Positions 1 through 10,479 of a stretch of DNA of 64,000 nt are shown here, in pieces. The position numbers and the translations under genes were made by a program. Position 1 is the stretch's first letter. Each line of letters begins with the position of its first letter. The notes beneath the pieces were generated by a model. It did not search any database. It was given only the letters and a program-made list of their open reading frames with translations, and was not told where the DNA came from. The stretch covers positions 303,218,150-303,282,149 of the forward strand of contig NC_064619.1 of NCBI RefSeq assembly GCF_023898315.1, in the 5' to 3' direction. Source of the DNA: Schistocerca nitens (taxonomy: Eukaryota > Arthropoda > Insecta > Orthoptera > Acrididae).

Positions 1-985
1 TTTATTTCTGTCCCCAATTCCTGTCAATTGTTCCCTTATGCTCTCCCTCAAACTCTCTACAACCTCTGGTTCTTTCAGTTTATCCAGGTCCCATCTCCTT
101 AAATTCCCACCTTTTTGCAGTTTCTTCAGTTTCAATCTGCAGTTCATAACCAATAGATTGTGGTCAGAATCCACATCTGCCCCTGGAAATGTCTTACAGT
201 TTAAAACCTGGTTCCTAAATCTCTGTCTTACCATTAAATAATCTATCTGATACCTTTTAGTTTCTCCAGGATTCTTCCAGGTATACAACCTTCTTTTATG
301 ATTCTTGAACCAAGTGTTAGCTATGATTAAGTTATGCTCTGTGCAAAATTCTACAAGGCGGCTTCCTCTTTCATTTCTTCATCCCAATCCATATTCACCT
401 ACTATGTTTCCTTCTCTCCCTTTTCCTACTGACGAATTCCAGTCACCCATGACTATTAGATTTTCGTCTGCATTCACTACTTGAATAATTTCTTTTATCT
501 CATCATACATTTCATCAATTTCTTCATCATCTGCAGAGCTAGTTGGCATATAAACTTGTACTACTGTAGTAGGCATGGGCTTTGTGTCTGTCTTGGCCAC
601 AATAATGCGTTCACTATGCTGTTTGTAGTAGCTAACCCGCACTCCTATTTTTTTATTCATTATTAAACCTACTCCTGCATTACCCCTATTTGATTTTGTA
701 TTTATAACCCTGTAATCACCTGACCAAAAGTCTTGTTCCTCCTGCCACCGAACTTCACTAATTCCCACTATATCTAACTTTAACCTATCCATTCCCCTTT
801 TTAAATTTTCTAACCTACCTGCCCGATTAAGGGATCTGACATTCCACGCTCCGATCCGTAGAACGCCAGTTTTCTTTCTCCTGATAACGACGTCCTCTTG
901 AGTAGTCCCCGCCCGGAGATCCGAATGGGGGACTATTTTACCTCCGGAATATTTTATCCAAGAGGACGCCATCATCATTTAATCA
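1..985 (-). mobile_element. RTE-type LINE, endonuclease part of ORF2 (runs off the left edge)
   Basis: The minus strand encodes an apurinic-like (EEP) endonuclease, the domain that nicks target DNA for LINE retrotransposition. Seen directly: GAWNVRSLN near the N-terminus, ISEVRW, YMPTSS, MGDWNS, and further on WKNPGE and VDSDHNLL, which carries the conserved Asp-His pair. The reading frame runs from about 978 to 379, meets one in-frame stop after GEYGLG, then continues in the same frame to the left edge, so the reverse transcriptase would lie outside the window. The spacing and wording match arthropod RTE-like elements often mis-annotated as craniofacial development protein 2-like. Related fragments occur at 15322-17555 and about 53170-55315. 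Clade assignment is by recognition, not by tree. Confidence 0.85.
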
Positions 986-1500
986 TACAGTAAAGCTGCA
1001 TCTCATCAAAACATGTCAAAAACATCAATTCAAAGTGCTCCAAGAATTTTTCCGGAAGTTATACTTTGAAGTTTTCGACTAAGTGACTGGGTTACTCAAG
1101 AGCTGATTCGACAATCACTTTACGAAAATTTTTAATTTACTTGATACGTTTCCTCTTAGTAACACTACAGACGTCAATGAAATTGTAAAAACTTAAAAAA
1201 ATGGTTTTGATGGAGAGAGACTGATCGGGGCTAAGACTTATTTTTGTAGTTTTTGAAGAGAAGAAATGAGAATGCCAAATAAATGAGGAAAGATCTGGAA
1301 TGTTTAAAAAATGTAAATGATAAGAGGGATAATTGCAGATATTGTGCAACTCGTTCTTAACATATTATGATTCATGAATCATCCTCTTGTAATGAGCGAG
1401 TTTTTCTTCTTTACACTGACTCAAAAGATATTTAAGATAGAAAGTGGTCGAAGACTGAGACAACCATAACGCTGTTTTGCATGTTTACTGCTACATTAGC
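986..1500. other. AT-rich spacer
   Basis: No gene or repeat recognised between the LINE fragment and the Penelope-like tail. Short open frames on the minus strand lack any recognisable domain. Confidence 0.5.
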
Positions 1501-1529
1501 AATAAATTAACTTTAAATCTTCAATAAAA

Positions 1530-2100
1530 TTCTTCAGGGTATCAGACCGCATCGTCATAATTTAAAATGCGCCAACGTTTCGGCCAGCGTTGCAGCTAGC
1601 CTTCATCAGGGCCTTACGTTAACTGCTAAATGAACACACTTGGTTCCTTAAATAGCTGCACGAGAAAACCGTGTCGTTACTTGATTGGCTGTAAAACGAG
1701 GAGGAGGAGGGGTGAAAGGTATGCTTTACTGGTGTTTCCTTTATTATCTGTCATTGGCTGAAATAGCTGTTTTCTATTGGTCTTTATATTAATCCACCCC
1801 ATTGGAGGAGACGGAAGAATAGGGAACAGGTGATGGCTGTGACGTCACACTGTTTCCATGCTGTCCAAAAGCCGGCTGCGGCGTGCCATTGCTTTGTGTG
1901 CTCGCGACCACTACTGCGGCTCTCCGCGTGTCTGCATGGGCCGCCACGGCTCTGCCGCCGCTCCGTAGCCCTGCTATTGCAGGCAGCCAAGACCTCGGAA
2001 GCTTGTCCCGTCCTCTCTATTCATGTTGGCGGGTCTTTTGGCTATTTCTATCGCCTCTCTGATCTTTCTTTAAATCCCTTGATAAATACTTTTATTTCGT
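1530..2100 (-). mobile_element. Penelope-like element (PLE), 3' end fragment
   Basis: Read on the minus strand, 2090-2000 gives the end of a GIY-YIG endonuclease domain (REAIEIA-like followed by NREDG), and the stretch to about 1530 ends with the GATGAAGGC...GAAACGTTGGCG signature that I associate with arthropod PLE termini. It is a decayed remnant. The piece at 2690-3240 may be part of the same insertion, separated by about 600 bp of sequence I do not recognise. Fossil status; no intact protein is present. Confidence 0.6.
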
Positions 2101-2689
2101 GACAAGCAAATCGCAGCACTGTTTTAGCATTGTGCAAGAGATTTTTTTTGTATTGAACAGCTTTTAATAAAAATACACTTCATTTGAAGGATCATTCCGA
2201 AGAATATTATTTTATTTTTTATGCAGATGAAGCCTACTTTTTATAAATTTTTCTTCTACTGACAATTTATAGTTTTGGTGACGGAGAGGTTCTTTTCCGG
2301 ACAACTACACACTCTTCAGGCAAAAAAATTAACTCCCAGGCTTGATGCACTTTTGCTAATAATTAGAAGAACACATAGAAGTTCGTTGAATAACAGCTTC
2401 ATTGCTTGTATGTAACAATCCCGAAGAGTAAGGCATTTCATTATCAGTATCCGACACATGTCTCAATAAGTAGGAATAGATCAACTATGAGGTTGTGCAT
2501 CTTCAACCTTCCGCGGCGTAATGAATAACCCACTACGTTTCGGACACGGACCCTCGTAAATTAAATTTCTTTTTCGGCCGCGTATCGTCCGATTACTACC
2601 ACATCCAGTCGCCAACTGATAAGAAACTGCCAAGCGCGGCTTTATACACTCCATTGCGGCACCTGCGAGTTACAGACGCTGGTCGGCAG
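2101..2689. other. Unrecognised spacer between two PLE pieces
   Basis: AT-rich on the left, moderately GC-rich on the right. It could be PLE untranslated sequence or a later insertion; I see no domain in it. Confidence 0.4.
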
Positions 2690-3240
2690 CGAAGAGCTCA
2701 CACTCATGCCGCCTGTGGTGAAGGCGTACAGACATTCGATTCGATTATCGATGTATGTTCCGCGGCGATGATACCATGACGACTTCTCTGCAGTTTATTT
2801 ATCCCAAGAGTCGGATTCCATTCTTTGTCCAAATTAAAAGCATTACCTCTATTTACTAAATTATTAGCTAATCTAATCTCTGTAACTTCCTTGAAGAGAG
2901 AATCTCAAAAGGAAGAGGTGGATGTAAGAATCTTCATATTACTGTAGTTCATGGACTGCCCTGTATCAATACAATGTTCGGCCACAGCTGACTTGTCTGG
3001 CTGTGATATGCATGTGTATCTTCGATGTTGCACACATATCTCATGAACGGTGCGTGTCCTATGACTTCTCCGCAAGGAATCTGATACACACACGTCTTAC
3101 GAAGCAATAAATCGTCCTGTACAGAGCCGAGAAAATCTGCAATCTTCGTGGGAGGCCGGAAGATCACTTTGACACAGTGTTTCTCAGAATAAGAACTATA
3201 TTCAAGGAAAGAGTACCCCACAGGGTAAAAACGCACTTGA
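2690..3240 (-). mobile_element. Penelope-like element, RT-EN linker and GIY-YIG endonuclease fragment
   Basis: The minus strand reads KVIFRPPTKIADFLGSVQDD, then CVYQIPCG, and after a break QPDKSAVAEHCIDTGQSMNY. These are the linker and GIY-YIG endonuclease of PLE retroelements, which join a telomerase-related reverse transcriptase to a GIY-YIG nuclease. The plus strand at about 4580-5250 holds the same segment of a second copy, so two PLE fragments lie head to head with the junction near 3240. Decayed fossil. Confidence 0.8.
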
Positions 3241-4052
3241 TCTCATATTACGAAACGTCACCCACAAAGAAGTAATGTGTCCAAGGAAGAAAGATTTGCG
3301 GTACGAAAGCAGAGCGAGGGTATTGACACACTCGTCCTGCGTGCTAATAAAGGTAATGGTACCTTCCTTTTGCCTTAGGAAGTCTACAAGGAAAAGATAT
3401 ATGGTTTACTAAGATTTGGAACATACTGGAAAATCAACAAATATTCTACCAACAAGGTGACTATAAGGACTGCAGCATTGCTGAACGCTTCATCACTACC
3501 AAAGAAAGTCATAAGTAGTTTAAAATTGAGAGGTGCAGTACCACCGAGATTTTATGTGCTTCCTAAAGTTCACAAGAAGGATAAGGATGAGAGTCTAGAG
3601 AATCTGTCTATGAGGCCTCTAACGTGCACTACGGGTTCACCAACGTATTTTACTGTCAAATATTTAGCTTCTTTATTAAAGCAATTGGTAGGAAATTGTA
3701 GTCACCAAATCCGCAATTCTATGGATTTTATTCAGGGACTCAGCAATGTCAGGCTAAATAGTACGGACGTGATCGTTAGTTTTGACGTGGCATCATTATA
3801 TACCAAGGTATCTTTAAAGGACTCTTTATCTTTTAACTGTCAACATTTTGATAAGATCATCACGGCCTTATCTGAATACGTGATTTTGTGATCTTATTTT
3901 CAGTGAAATGCTGAATTTTATGAGCAGATTGATGGAGTTGCTATGGAAAGCTCCCTCGCCCCTTTGGTAGCTAATTTATCCATGCAAGACTTCGAAGACA
4001 AGGCACTGGACTAACCATGTTTTAAACCAAAGGTCTTCTGGAAGTACGTGTG

Positions 4053-4124
4053 CGAAACATTTGTAATATGGCCGCACGGGATGTATGACGAAACATTTGT
4101 AATATGGCCGCACGGGATGTATGA
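4053..4124 (+). repeat. Perfect 36-bp tandem duplication inside the PLE RT
   Basis: Two identical 36-bp units stand side by side (4053-4088 and 4089-4124). They repeat the residues around ETFVIWPHGMYD, next to where the RT active-site motif of the family lies. The two units show no differences, so the duplication is recent compared with the decay of the element. Confidence 0.9.
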
Positions 4125-4838
4125 ATTACATCGCTTTCTTGAAAATTTGAATTCTATTCAAGCTAGTATCAAATGTATTACGGAAATAGAAAAAGACGGC
4201 TGCCTCCCCTTTTTGGGTGTTGTCGTTCGCCGTAAAGTTGACGACAAATTAGGACATGCCGTATATCGTAAAACTACACATATAAATCCAAATCTACATG
4301 CCAGTAGCTGCCATCACCCTTCAGACAACAGGTGTCCTTAAAGACCTTAGTACATAGTGCCACTGTATATCAGATAAAGATAATTTACAAGAAGAACTCA
4401 CATACCTCAAGAGCATTGTGTAGTGAATGGATTTTCTCCGCAACAAATTCGTGGAGCATTCAGTGTAAATCCTAGAATACAGGTATGTGATATGTGATGC
4501 GGAAGAAGATAGTAATTCCTTCATATCAAGTGCGTTTTTGCCCTGTGTGGGTGCTGTTTCCACGAAGATAGGCCGTATTCTCGAGAAACGCTGTGTTAAG
4601 GTGATCTTCCGGCCTCCCGCAAAGATTGCAGCTTTACTCGGATCTGTACAGGACGATTTATTGCTTCCTAAGGCGTGTGTGTATCAGATTGCTAGCGGAA
4701 ATTGTGAGAAGTCATACAACACGCATCGTTCATAAGAGATGTGTGGAACATCGAAGATAGACAGGCTTATCACAGCCAGACAAGTCAGCTGTGGACGAAC
4801 ATTGTATTGATACAGGACATTCCATGAACTACAGTGAT

Positions 4839-5070
4839 AAAATGAAATTTATTGTGGCTACAGCCTCCCGTCGGGTAGACCGGTCCCTTAGTGTAAGTCT
4901 TTTAACGCTACTTCGGCGACTTGCGCGTCAATGGGGATGATAGGTCGACGAAGACAACACAATACCCAGTCCCTGAGCGGAGAAAATCTCGGACCCAGTC
5001 GGGAATCACACCCGGGCCCCTTTGCACAGCATTCGGCCGCGCTGACCACTCAGCTATCGAGGCGGACAAA
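4839..5070 (-). mobile_element. tRNA-derived SINE (second family) inserted in the PLE
   Basis: On the minus strand the element starts GTCCGCCTCGATAGCTGAGT, a tRNA-like A box, followed by a degenerate B box (GGTGTGATTCCCG) within the first 90 bp, and ends in an A-rich tail near 4839. Its body differs from the five SINEs listed elsewhere. Flanking target duplications are visible: ACTACAGTGAT at 4828-4838 and ACCACAGTGAT at 5071-5081 (one mismatch). The PLE reads across once the SINE is left out, as the parallel copy at 2905-2960 shows. Confidence 0.85.
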
Positions 5071-5788
5071 ACCACAGTGATGTGAAGATCCTAACATACA
5101 CCTCTTGCTTTTGGGATTCTCTCTCCAAGGAACCTATAGAGATTAGATTAGCTAATAATTTAATAAATAGAAATAACGATTTTAATTTGGACAAAACATG
5201 GAATCCGGCTCTTGGGAAAATGAAACTACGAAGAAGTCGTCATGGTGTCATCGCCGCCGGACATACATCGTTGAGTAAACATATCTCTATGTTGACGACC
5301 AGAGTCTGTAGCTCGCAATCGCGTACCGCCGAGCTGGAGCATTTGGCTGCAGTCTCGACATTATACAAGATTGCAGGTTAGCGACGCTGACACCCTGAAG
5401 CCACTGCCGCAGCCGCCGCCCTAGGCCAGCACTGCCCATATCATAACGTGACGCACTGTACTACCCCTTGAATGTGTTGCAGCTGAAATTCACTTTTGAT
5501 ACAGAGCAGACAGCGAAGACGAACGAGTTGTCAGTCTTTTACCGGACAGTGTAAGAGAATGAGCAGTACGTTTAGGTTTCTGAATACTCCGCTACCTTTC
5601 AAGAATAACTGTTTCATTATGCGTCTTGTTATTACTCTTTCGTTACTTAATGTATAACCATTGTCCAAAATGTGATAACTCAAAAGTTTCACCATGTGTA
5701 ATACGGCCGTGAGAAAATGAGCAAAGACCCGTTGGGGCTATTTTTCCCTTGTCAGCCACTCTCATCACAGTATTAACCAACTTATCAA

Positions 5789-5830
5789 ATGAATTTACAA
5801 TCAAGGTAGATGAATTTACAATCAAGGTAG
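5789..5830. repeat. 21-bp tandem duplication
   Basis: Two exact copies of a 21-bp unit (5789-5809, 5810-5830) directly adjoin the left target duplication of the SINE that follows. Confidence 0.85.
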
Positions 5831-5840
5831 ATTAATTTTG

Positions 5841-6027
5841 GGCCGGCCGAAGTGGCCGTGCGGTTAAAGGCGCTGCAGTCTGGAACCGCAAGACCGCTAC
5901 GGTTGCAGGTTCGAATCCTGCCTCGGGCATGGATGTTTGTGATGTCCTTAGGTTAGTTAGGTTTAACTAGTTCTAAGTTCTAGGGGACTAATGACCTCAG
6001 CAGTTGAGTCCCATAGTGCTCAGAGCC
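5841..6027 (+). mobile_element. tRNA-derived SINE, copy 1
   Basis: It begins GGCCGGCCGAAGTGGCCGTG with a tRNA-like head, has a clear B box (GGTTCGAATCCTGCC) near 5908, and carries the family's tail (TTAGGTTAGTTAGGTTTAA, then GGGGACTAATGACCTCAG and CCCATAGTGCTCAGAGCC). The direct repeats ATTAATTTTG at 5831-5840 and 6028-6037 are the target duplication. It is the tRNA-like part of a retroposon, not a tRNA gene: no anticodon arm can be folded with confidence. Confidence 0.92.
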
Positions 6028-6039
6028 ATTAATTTTGCA

Positions 6040-7738
6040 TGTCACTGCACATCCACTTAGCGAACCAAAGGTGGCTCAGCGAGTCATTATTGGCCACCAA
6101 AAGTACGAAGCATACTTTTTTTCTCATACCGCTGTATATTGAGTTCATAACAGATCCAACCCTCTACACTCGCTGTTTACCATGATAGTGTTTAATAAAA
6201 GGTCAGTGCGCTGAAAAAGAGCGGCTCCAATACAAGCTGCATCTGTAGTTCTTCTCGGTCAATAGGAAATATATTGCATCTTTTTGCTGGTTTATTCAGA
6301 GTACATGTATCCTCGGTGATTGTCGTATCGTTTCCCAGCTCCCAGATTGAAGAGAAAATGCTCCCTCCTACTAAATTTGACTCTCTTACAAATTCTACCT
6401 AGACCTCTTCCGCAGTTCACAGATCCGTGTGAAAATACGGTCTCGATCTTTGAAATCGGTTACTCGTGGCGGCTCGAGGCAACTGGGGCGTCTCATGACA
6501 CAGCAGTGACCATTAACTTTAAGCACTCCCTAATCACAGGCAAAACACATAGTAAGCAGCGTATTTCGAGTGTGATGGCCGTTTTTTACGAGGAATACTC
6601 GTGGCAATAATCGACTTCTCGAATTGTAATTATCAAATAGCGATATTCTCTTTGATTGTGAAAGAAATTTTACTACGATCATACCCATCTGAATCTCGCA
6701 TCGACATTCAGAAACTTTGCAGTCACCACCGAAGCAGTATTTCAAGGAAGCTCTTTCTGTACTCATAGAACTAAACATCTGCAGTCATTCTCACGACACA
6801 GAGTCCCAACACACTGGACTAAGTAGTGTAGTAGATGGGTGCCAGGAGGTGCCGCATTAAAACTCGGTGAGAACTTTCCAAGTGATTTATTGTTTCCACC
6901 TACAGTGCACTCATTCCTCTTGGTCTATGTCACAGTGCCCCGCAATGCTGAGGAAGCACCCCAGTGACCCGTGTAATGCAATGCTGTGTCGAGCCGGCCT
7001 TGTATGCCAGCGGAGTTGCGGCATCGGCAGGATACCAGGAGTTGGCTCAGTGGTCTGTGTCCCTGCCGACTGTAAGCGCCACTCGGTGTGAACTGCTGGC
7101 GCCCAGCTGCGTCCTTCTCTCCAGTGTGGCTGAGATCGTGGCGACGAGCACCTGCGATCCAGTGTCTCAATCTGCGGCCCTCGCCTCGGGATGCCTCCGG
7201 CGCGTGTTGGAAGCCAGGATGACTGCCCGAGGTAGCGAGCCATGGAGTGTCCCGCCGCTGGCTGACTGGCTACGGACCCCACATCGATCTCAGAGTGTCA
7301 AACCAGCGACTCGCTGTGGACTGGAAAGGTGGCGCTCCATCTGCTGCTGTGTGTAGCTGGTGGTGTGACATGCCCCACCGTCCAAAAGAGCTGCCACACT
7401 TGAATGAATCTCGTTGCTGCTGCTGCTGCTCCTTTTATGACTTCCTCACTGTGAGGAGGTTCGTGTGGAAGTTTGTGGCCTGTTGGCCTTTACTCCCCTG
7501 GGAATTTTGTAGAGTCTTCTGTCTGTACTGGTGGTTGGATCTGTACTGACAAGGAGTTCTGGTGACCTATTTCTTGAATTTGACGATATGTCGATTTTTC
7601 TTCTTCTTCTTGCTTGTTGCTGAGGGCTCTCCCTCGGTTGGGATACTGTGCGTAATGCATCCTGCTTTATCATATTCTCCGTTGACCAGAGCGATGATGA
7701 TACAGCGCATTTGCCACTCTGTGAAGATAGGGTAGGAA
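6040..7738. other. No recognised gene; GC-rich on the right
   Basis: 6040-6850 is AT-rich and featureless to me. 6860-7440 is GC-rich with overlapping open frames on both strands, none with a recognisable domain. It lies just 3' of the minus-strand zinc-knuckle gene and may be its untranslated or decayed downstream part. Confidence 0.4.
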
Positions 7739-8593
7739 TCAATCAGATTGAATTCCTCCCCTTGGATACCCAAGTGGGTGATATGGGAGTGGAGGTATAG
7801 GATGGTTAGGTGGAACGAAAGGATAAGGGTTGTCGTGGTGGGGGTATGTACCATCGCGAAGCGATGCAGCGATCTTCGTCGTTACAGCGCTTGCGCTGTA
7901 CATGTCTGGAAGCGGGAGGAATTGGACTTCTTCCCACTCTTCTTCTTGCGCTGCTGCTTCGGTGTCCGTCTTGTGCTGTGTTGCCCCCCCTTCGGCAGGC
8001 ACGTCGGTCTGCGTGGCCACCGTCGCGAACTCCTCACGTGGAGAAGTCGTCTGGGTGGCGGTGTCGTCTGTTGTGGCGGAAGCTGCTTTGGCTGAGCGAA
8101 GCTCTTGCGTCAGCACAGCAATCTGACGCCGAGCCTCGCCCAGTTCCGCCAGCATGGCCGCCCTCTCTTCCGCCATGGCGGATTTGAAGGCGGACATGGC
8201 TTCTTGTACGGCGTCGTTAAGGAGCCTGTTGACGACGTCTTCTGTGCAAGTGACCACCTCTTCGTGTGTGGTGGTCACTTGCTTCTGCGTCTCCTCCGGT
8301 CCGCGCCAATTTCTTCTGTAGGCGCAGGAACGGGCGTTGGCCGCGTGTGCGCCGCCGCAGTTGGCGCAGGTACAGGGGGCGTCCTTCTGCTTCTTGCAAT
8401 CACGTGTGTCGTGTGCTTGCGCACACTTCAAGCACGCAACTGCTCCGCTGTAGTGCTTGGCGAAGTGGCCAAGCTTTTGGCAGCGAAAGCACTGCGCTGC
8501 AGTCTTCCTCTTCTTCTTCCCGGACGTTCCTGCTAGCGTGAGCAGCAACTCCGCCAAGGCAGCAGCTTTGCGTCCCCTTCCTCGTCCCGACAT
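7739..8593 (-). CDS. Zinc-knuckle protein, LINE ORF1/Gag-like, 284 aa
   Basis: The start at 8593 gives MSGRGRGRKAAALAELLL; an upstream in-frame Met at 8614 is possible but close to the promoter. Residues about 34-95 hold three cysteine-histidine knuckles (CFRCQKLGHFAKH, CLKCAQAHDTRDC, CANCGGAHAANARSC), the arrangement of nucleic-acid-binding ORF1 proteins of Jockey/I-type LINEs. A likely coiled coil follows (NRLLNDAVQEAMSAF to about residue 195), then an acidic part and a proline-rich C-terminus. The usual N-terminal domain of about 150 aa before the knuckles is missing, and no ORF2 endonuclease follows within 700 bp downstream. Codon use is GC-rich compared with the surroundings. It may be a non-autonomous LINE, a 5' fragment, or a captured host gene. 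Function beyond nucleic-acid binding is not inferred. Confidence 0.75.
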   Translation of the reverse strand: MSGRGRGRKAAALAELLLTLAGTSGKKKRKTAAQCFRCQKLGHFAKHYSGAVACLKCAQAHDTRDCKKQKDAPCTCANCGGAHAANARSCAYRRNWRGPEETQKQVTTTHEEVVTCTEDVVNRLLNDAVQEAMSAFKSAMAEERAAMLAELGEARRQIAVLTQELRSAKAASATTDDTATQTTSPREEFATVATQTDVPAEGGATQHKTDTEAAAQEEEWEEVQFLPLPDMYSASAVTTKIAASLRDGTYPHHDNPYPFVPPNHPIPPLPYHPLGYPRGGIQSD

Positions 8594-8681
8594 CTCGAGT
8601 AGCAACAGCGACAATCAGCTATGCGTAACTCACCGCAGCGTGAGCGGGAATGATCGATGAATCTCGTTAGATAACGGCACC

Positions 8682-8689
8682 TATTTATA
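8682..8689 (-). promoter_or_regulatory. TATA box of the zinc-knuckle gene
   Basis: TATAAATA reads on the minus strand, 89 bp upstream of the chosen ATG at 8593. Pol II initiation about 30 bp downstream would leave a 5' leader of roughly 60 nt. The surroundings (GAGTATAAATAGGTGCC) fit a core promoter. Typical non-LTR elements use internal, TATA-less promoters, so this is unusual. Confidence 0.5.
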
Positions 8690-8739
8690 CTCGGCTGTGA
8701 GCCTCTGTTTTGCCAAGCGCGTCGCTTCACGTCATGTAC

Positions 8740-9334
8740 TCATAACACTTAGATTGGCCAGTGGCCCCCTTCTGACTGTGACTTGCGCCATGAGAACTGC
8801 TGTGTGAGCCCTCTCTGGCAGTTCTATGCCCCTGTGGCCCCTATTTGCCTTCGCAACCTGCCGGCATGCATAACTCACTGCAATCCGGCCCATACCTGGC
8901 TGTAACTTGTGCTCAGAATATCGCACAAAACTAACTTTCCCTATCCTAAAAGGCTACAGTAGGACCGGAGAAAGTAGTCTAGGGTTTCATTTTTCACATT
9001 CCTTCCAACGATAGGCCAAGATTTTTATGCGTCAGATTGTCTACGGCATGAACCCCAACTTCTTCTCCTTTGGCATTATTACTATTCTCTGTTAACGATT
9101 TACGACCTAGAGCTCTGTGTGCATTTTACATGGCTATGTGATTCCCTAACAACACCATCATTTTCCATGATATACATTTCCACATGGAATTTGTTACTAT
9201 ATTTTGGTGTAAACTGACTAGAGTACAGATGAAGTTCAGTCTGTTATTTCATTGAATGTTTCACCCTAATTACGAATTGTGAACCAGTTATGTTTCAGAG
9301 AATCGTGAGACGGTTAACCCATACTGCACATATA
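8740..9334. other. Spacer without recognised features
   Basis: Nothing recognised between the zinc-knuckle promoter and the Tc1-like relic. Confidence 0.5.
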
Positions 9335-10469
9335 CAGGATTTGGACAAAAATATGGAAACACCGCGAGAAATGTGCGCTTGGACATGAAGGCAGATGCTA
9401 GCCGAACTAGCATGTTAAGCTGTTGTGTTTGACCACCAACAGCACCTGTGAAGCGACCTCAATATGGTACAAATATGAGTCGTGGTCATCAAAATGTGGT
9501 TGTGAGTGTATTATGTCGCAGCTAAGTGACTTCGAACCGGCGAAATGGTCTGTGCCCTAATGATGGTTGCTTCCACATCCTAGATTGCCAAAGTGTTTGG
9601 TATTTGAAGACACACCGTATCGAAGATTTCCTCATACAGGGAAGCGGAAGAACGTCATCCGCTAAGTCACAAAGAGGGCGAAACTGTGTGTTGAGTGATC
9701 GTGACACATGAAAAATATGAGGACGACAGCTCCGAAAGTCACTGCAGATCGCTATGTCGCACTAGCGAAACCTGTCACCAGCAAAACGAAAGGGAGCGGG
9801 GAACTGCAGCGTGAGTTGCCATTCCATAGTCACTCATCAGTGTCGTAAATATCCGTAACAAAAAAACGCGATGCCGAACACACAAAATCTGGACATTGGT
9901 GCAATGGAACAATGAATGTCATTCCGTCAAATGAGTCTTGTTTCCAACTCCCAGATGAGTTTACAATCCAAGAGTGAAACATGGTGGCGGTTCGGTGATG
10001 ATTTGGGCAGCCATATCGTGATATTCCATGGTCCCCATGAGTACTCTGCAGCGTGGTAACACTCCCAAGGGTTGTGTAAAAAGGATACAATCTTTCTTTC
10101 GCAATGGTAACGGTGCGTTCCAAGACGACAGACCTGTTCACAATGGTCGCATCGTCGAGGACTGGATTTGTGAGCACGAGAGTGAACTGTTGCAGCTCCC
10201 CTGCCGACCAGAGTCATCGGATCTCAATATTATTGAGTCTTTGTGGTGTTCTTTAGAGAAGAGGATGCGTGACGGGCATCCATCTCCACCATCGCTACCG
10301 GGGCTTGGCAGCAAGAATGGTATCAGATTCACTTGAAAACGTAGAGGACCCATGTCTATCCAGTCCGAAAACACTGGAAGCTGGTTTGAAAGTCAATGGT
10401 CTCCCTACACCGAATTAGTCAAGGTAATGTATTGCGTTTTCGGTGTTTACATACTTTTCGTCGCCCCTG
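9335..10469 (+). mobile_element. Tc1-like DNA transposon, decayed
   Basis: The imperfect inverted ends CAGGATTTGGACAAAAATAT (left) and the complement of ACTTTTCGTCGCCCCTG (right) fit a Tc1-type element. The left end follows a TA; the right TA is lost. Plus-strand coding remnants include an N-terminal LSDFE helix-turn-helix start near 9522 and, at 10108-10245, FQDDRPVHNGR with ELLQLPCRPESSDLNIIESLW, the second Asp and the Glu of a DDE transposase. Several stops and frame changes separate them, so it encodes no working transposase. About 1.1 kb, short for the family, so internal deletions are likely. Confidence 0.8.
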
Positions 10470-10479
10470 TTCCACATAA

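Larger units (their letters stand above)
3240..5400 (+). mobile_element. Penelope-like element, RT plus GIY-YIG endonuclease, broken
   Basis: The plus strand carries PLE parts in order. PRFYVLPKVHK followed by MRPLTC and FDVASLYTKV (3540-3810) belongs to the reverse transcriptase. ETFVIWPHGMYELHRFLENL and DGCLPFLGVVV (4050-4230) follow, then the linker KVIFRPPAKIAALLGSVQDD (about 4590-4650), the GIY-YIG start VYQIASG, and QPDKSAVDEHCIDTGHSMNY (about 4778-4838, continuing past a SINE). The 3' tail LGKMKLRRSRHGV lies near 5215-5255. The element is broken in several places and interrupted by the SINE at 4839-5070. It is in opposite orientation to the PLE piece at its left. Confidence 0.85.

Noticed and set aside
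5841-5935. tRNA gene suggested by clear A- and B-box-like sequences (also in the other SINE copies)
   Set aside because: The sequence continues into a constant non-tRNA tail and is flanked by target duplications; these are SINE heads.
6911-7549. Overlapping open frames in GC-rich sequence on both strands
   Set aside because: No domain, no splice or promoter context; high GC alone lengthens chance frames.
8105-8536. Plus-strand frames opposite the zinc-knuckle gene
   Set aside because: Antisense of the knuckle-coding frame, low-complexity in translation.
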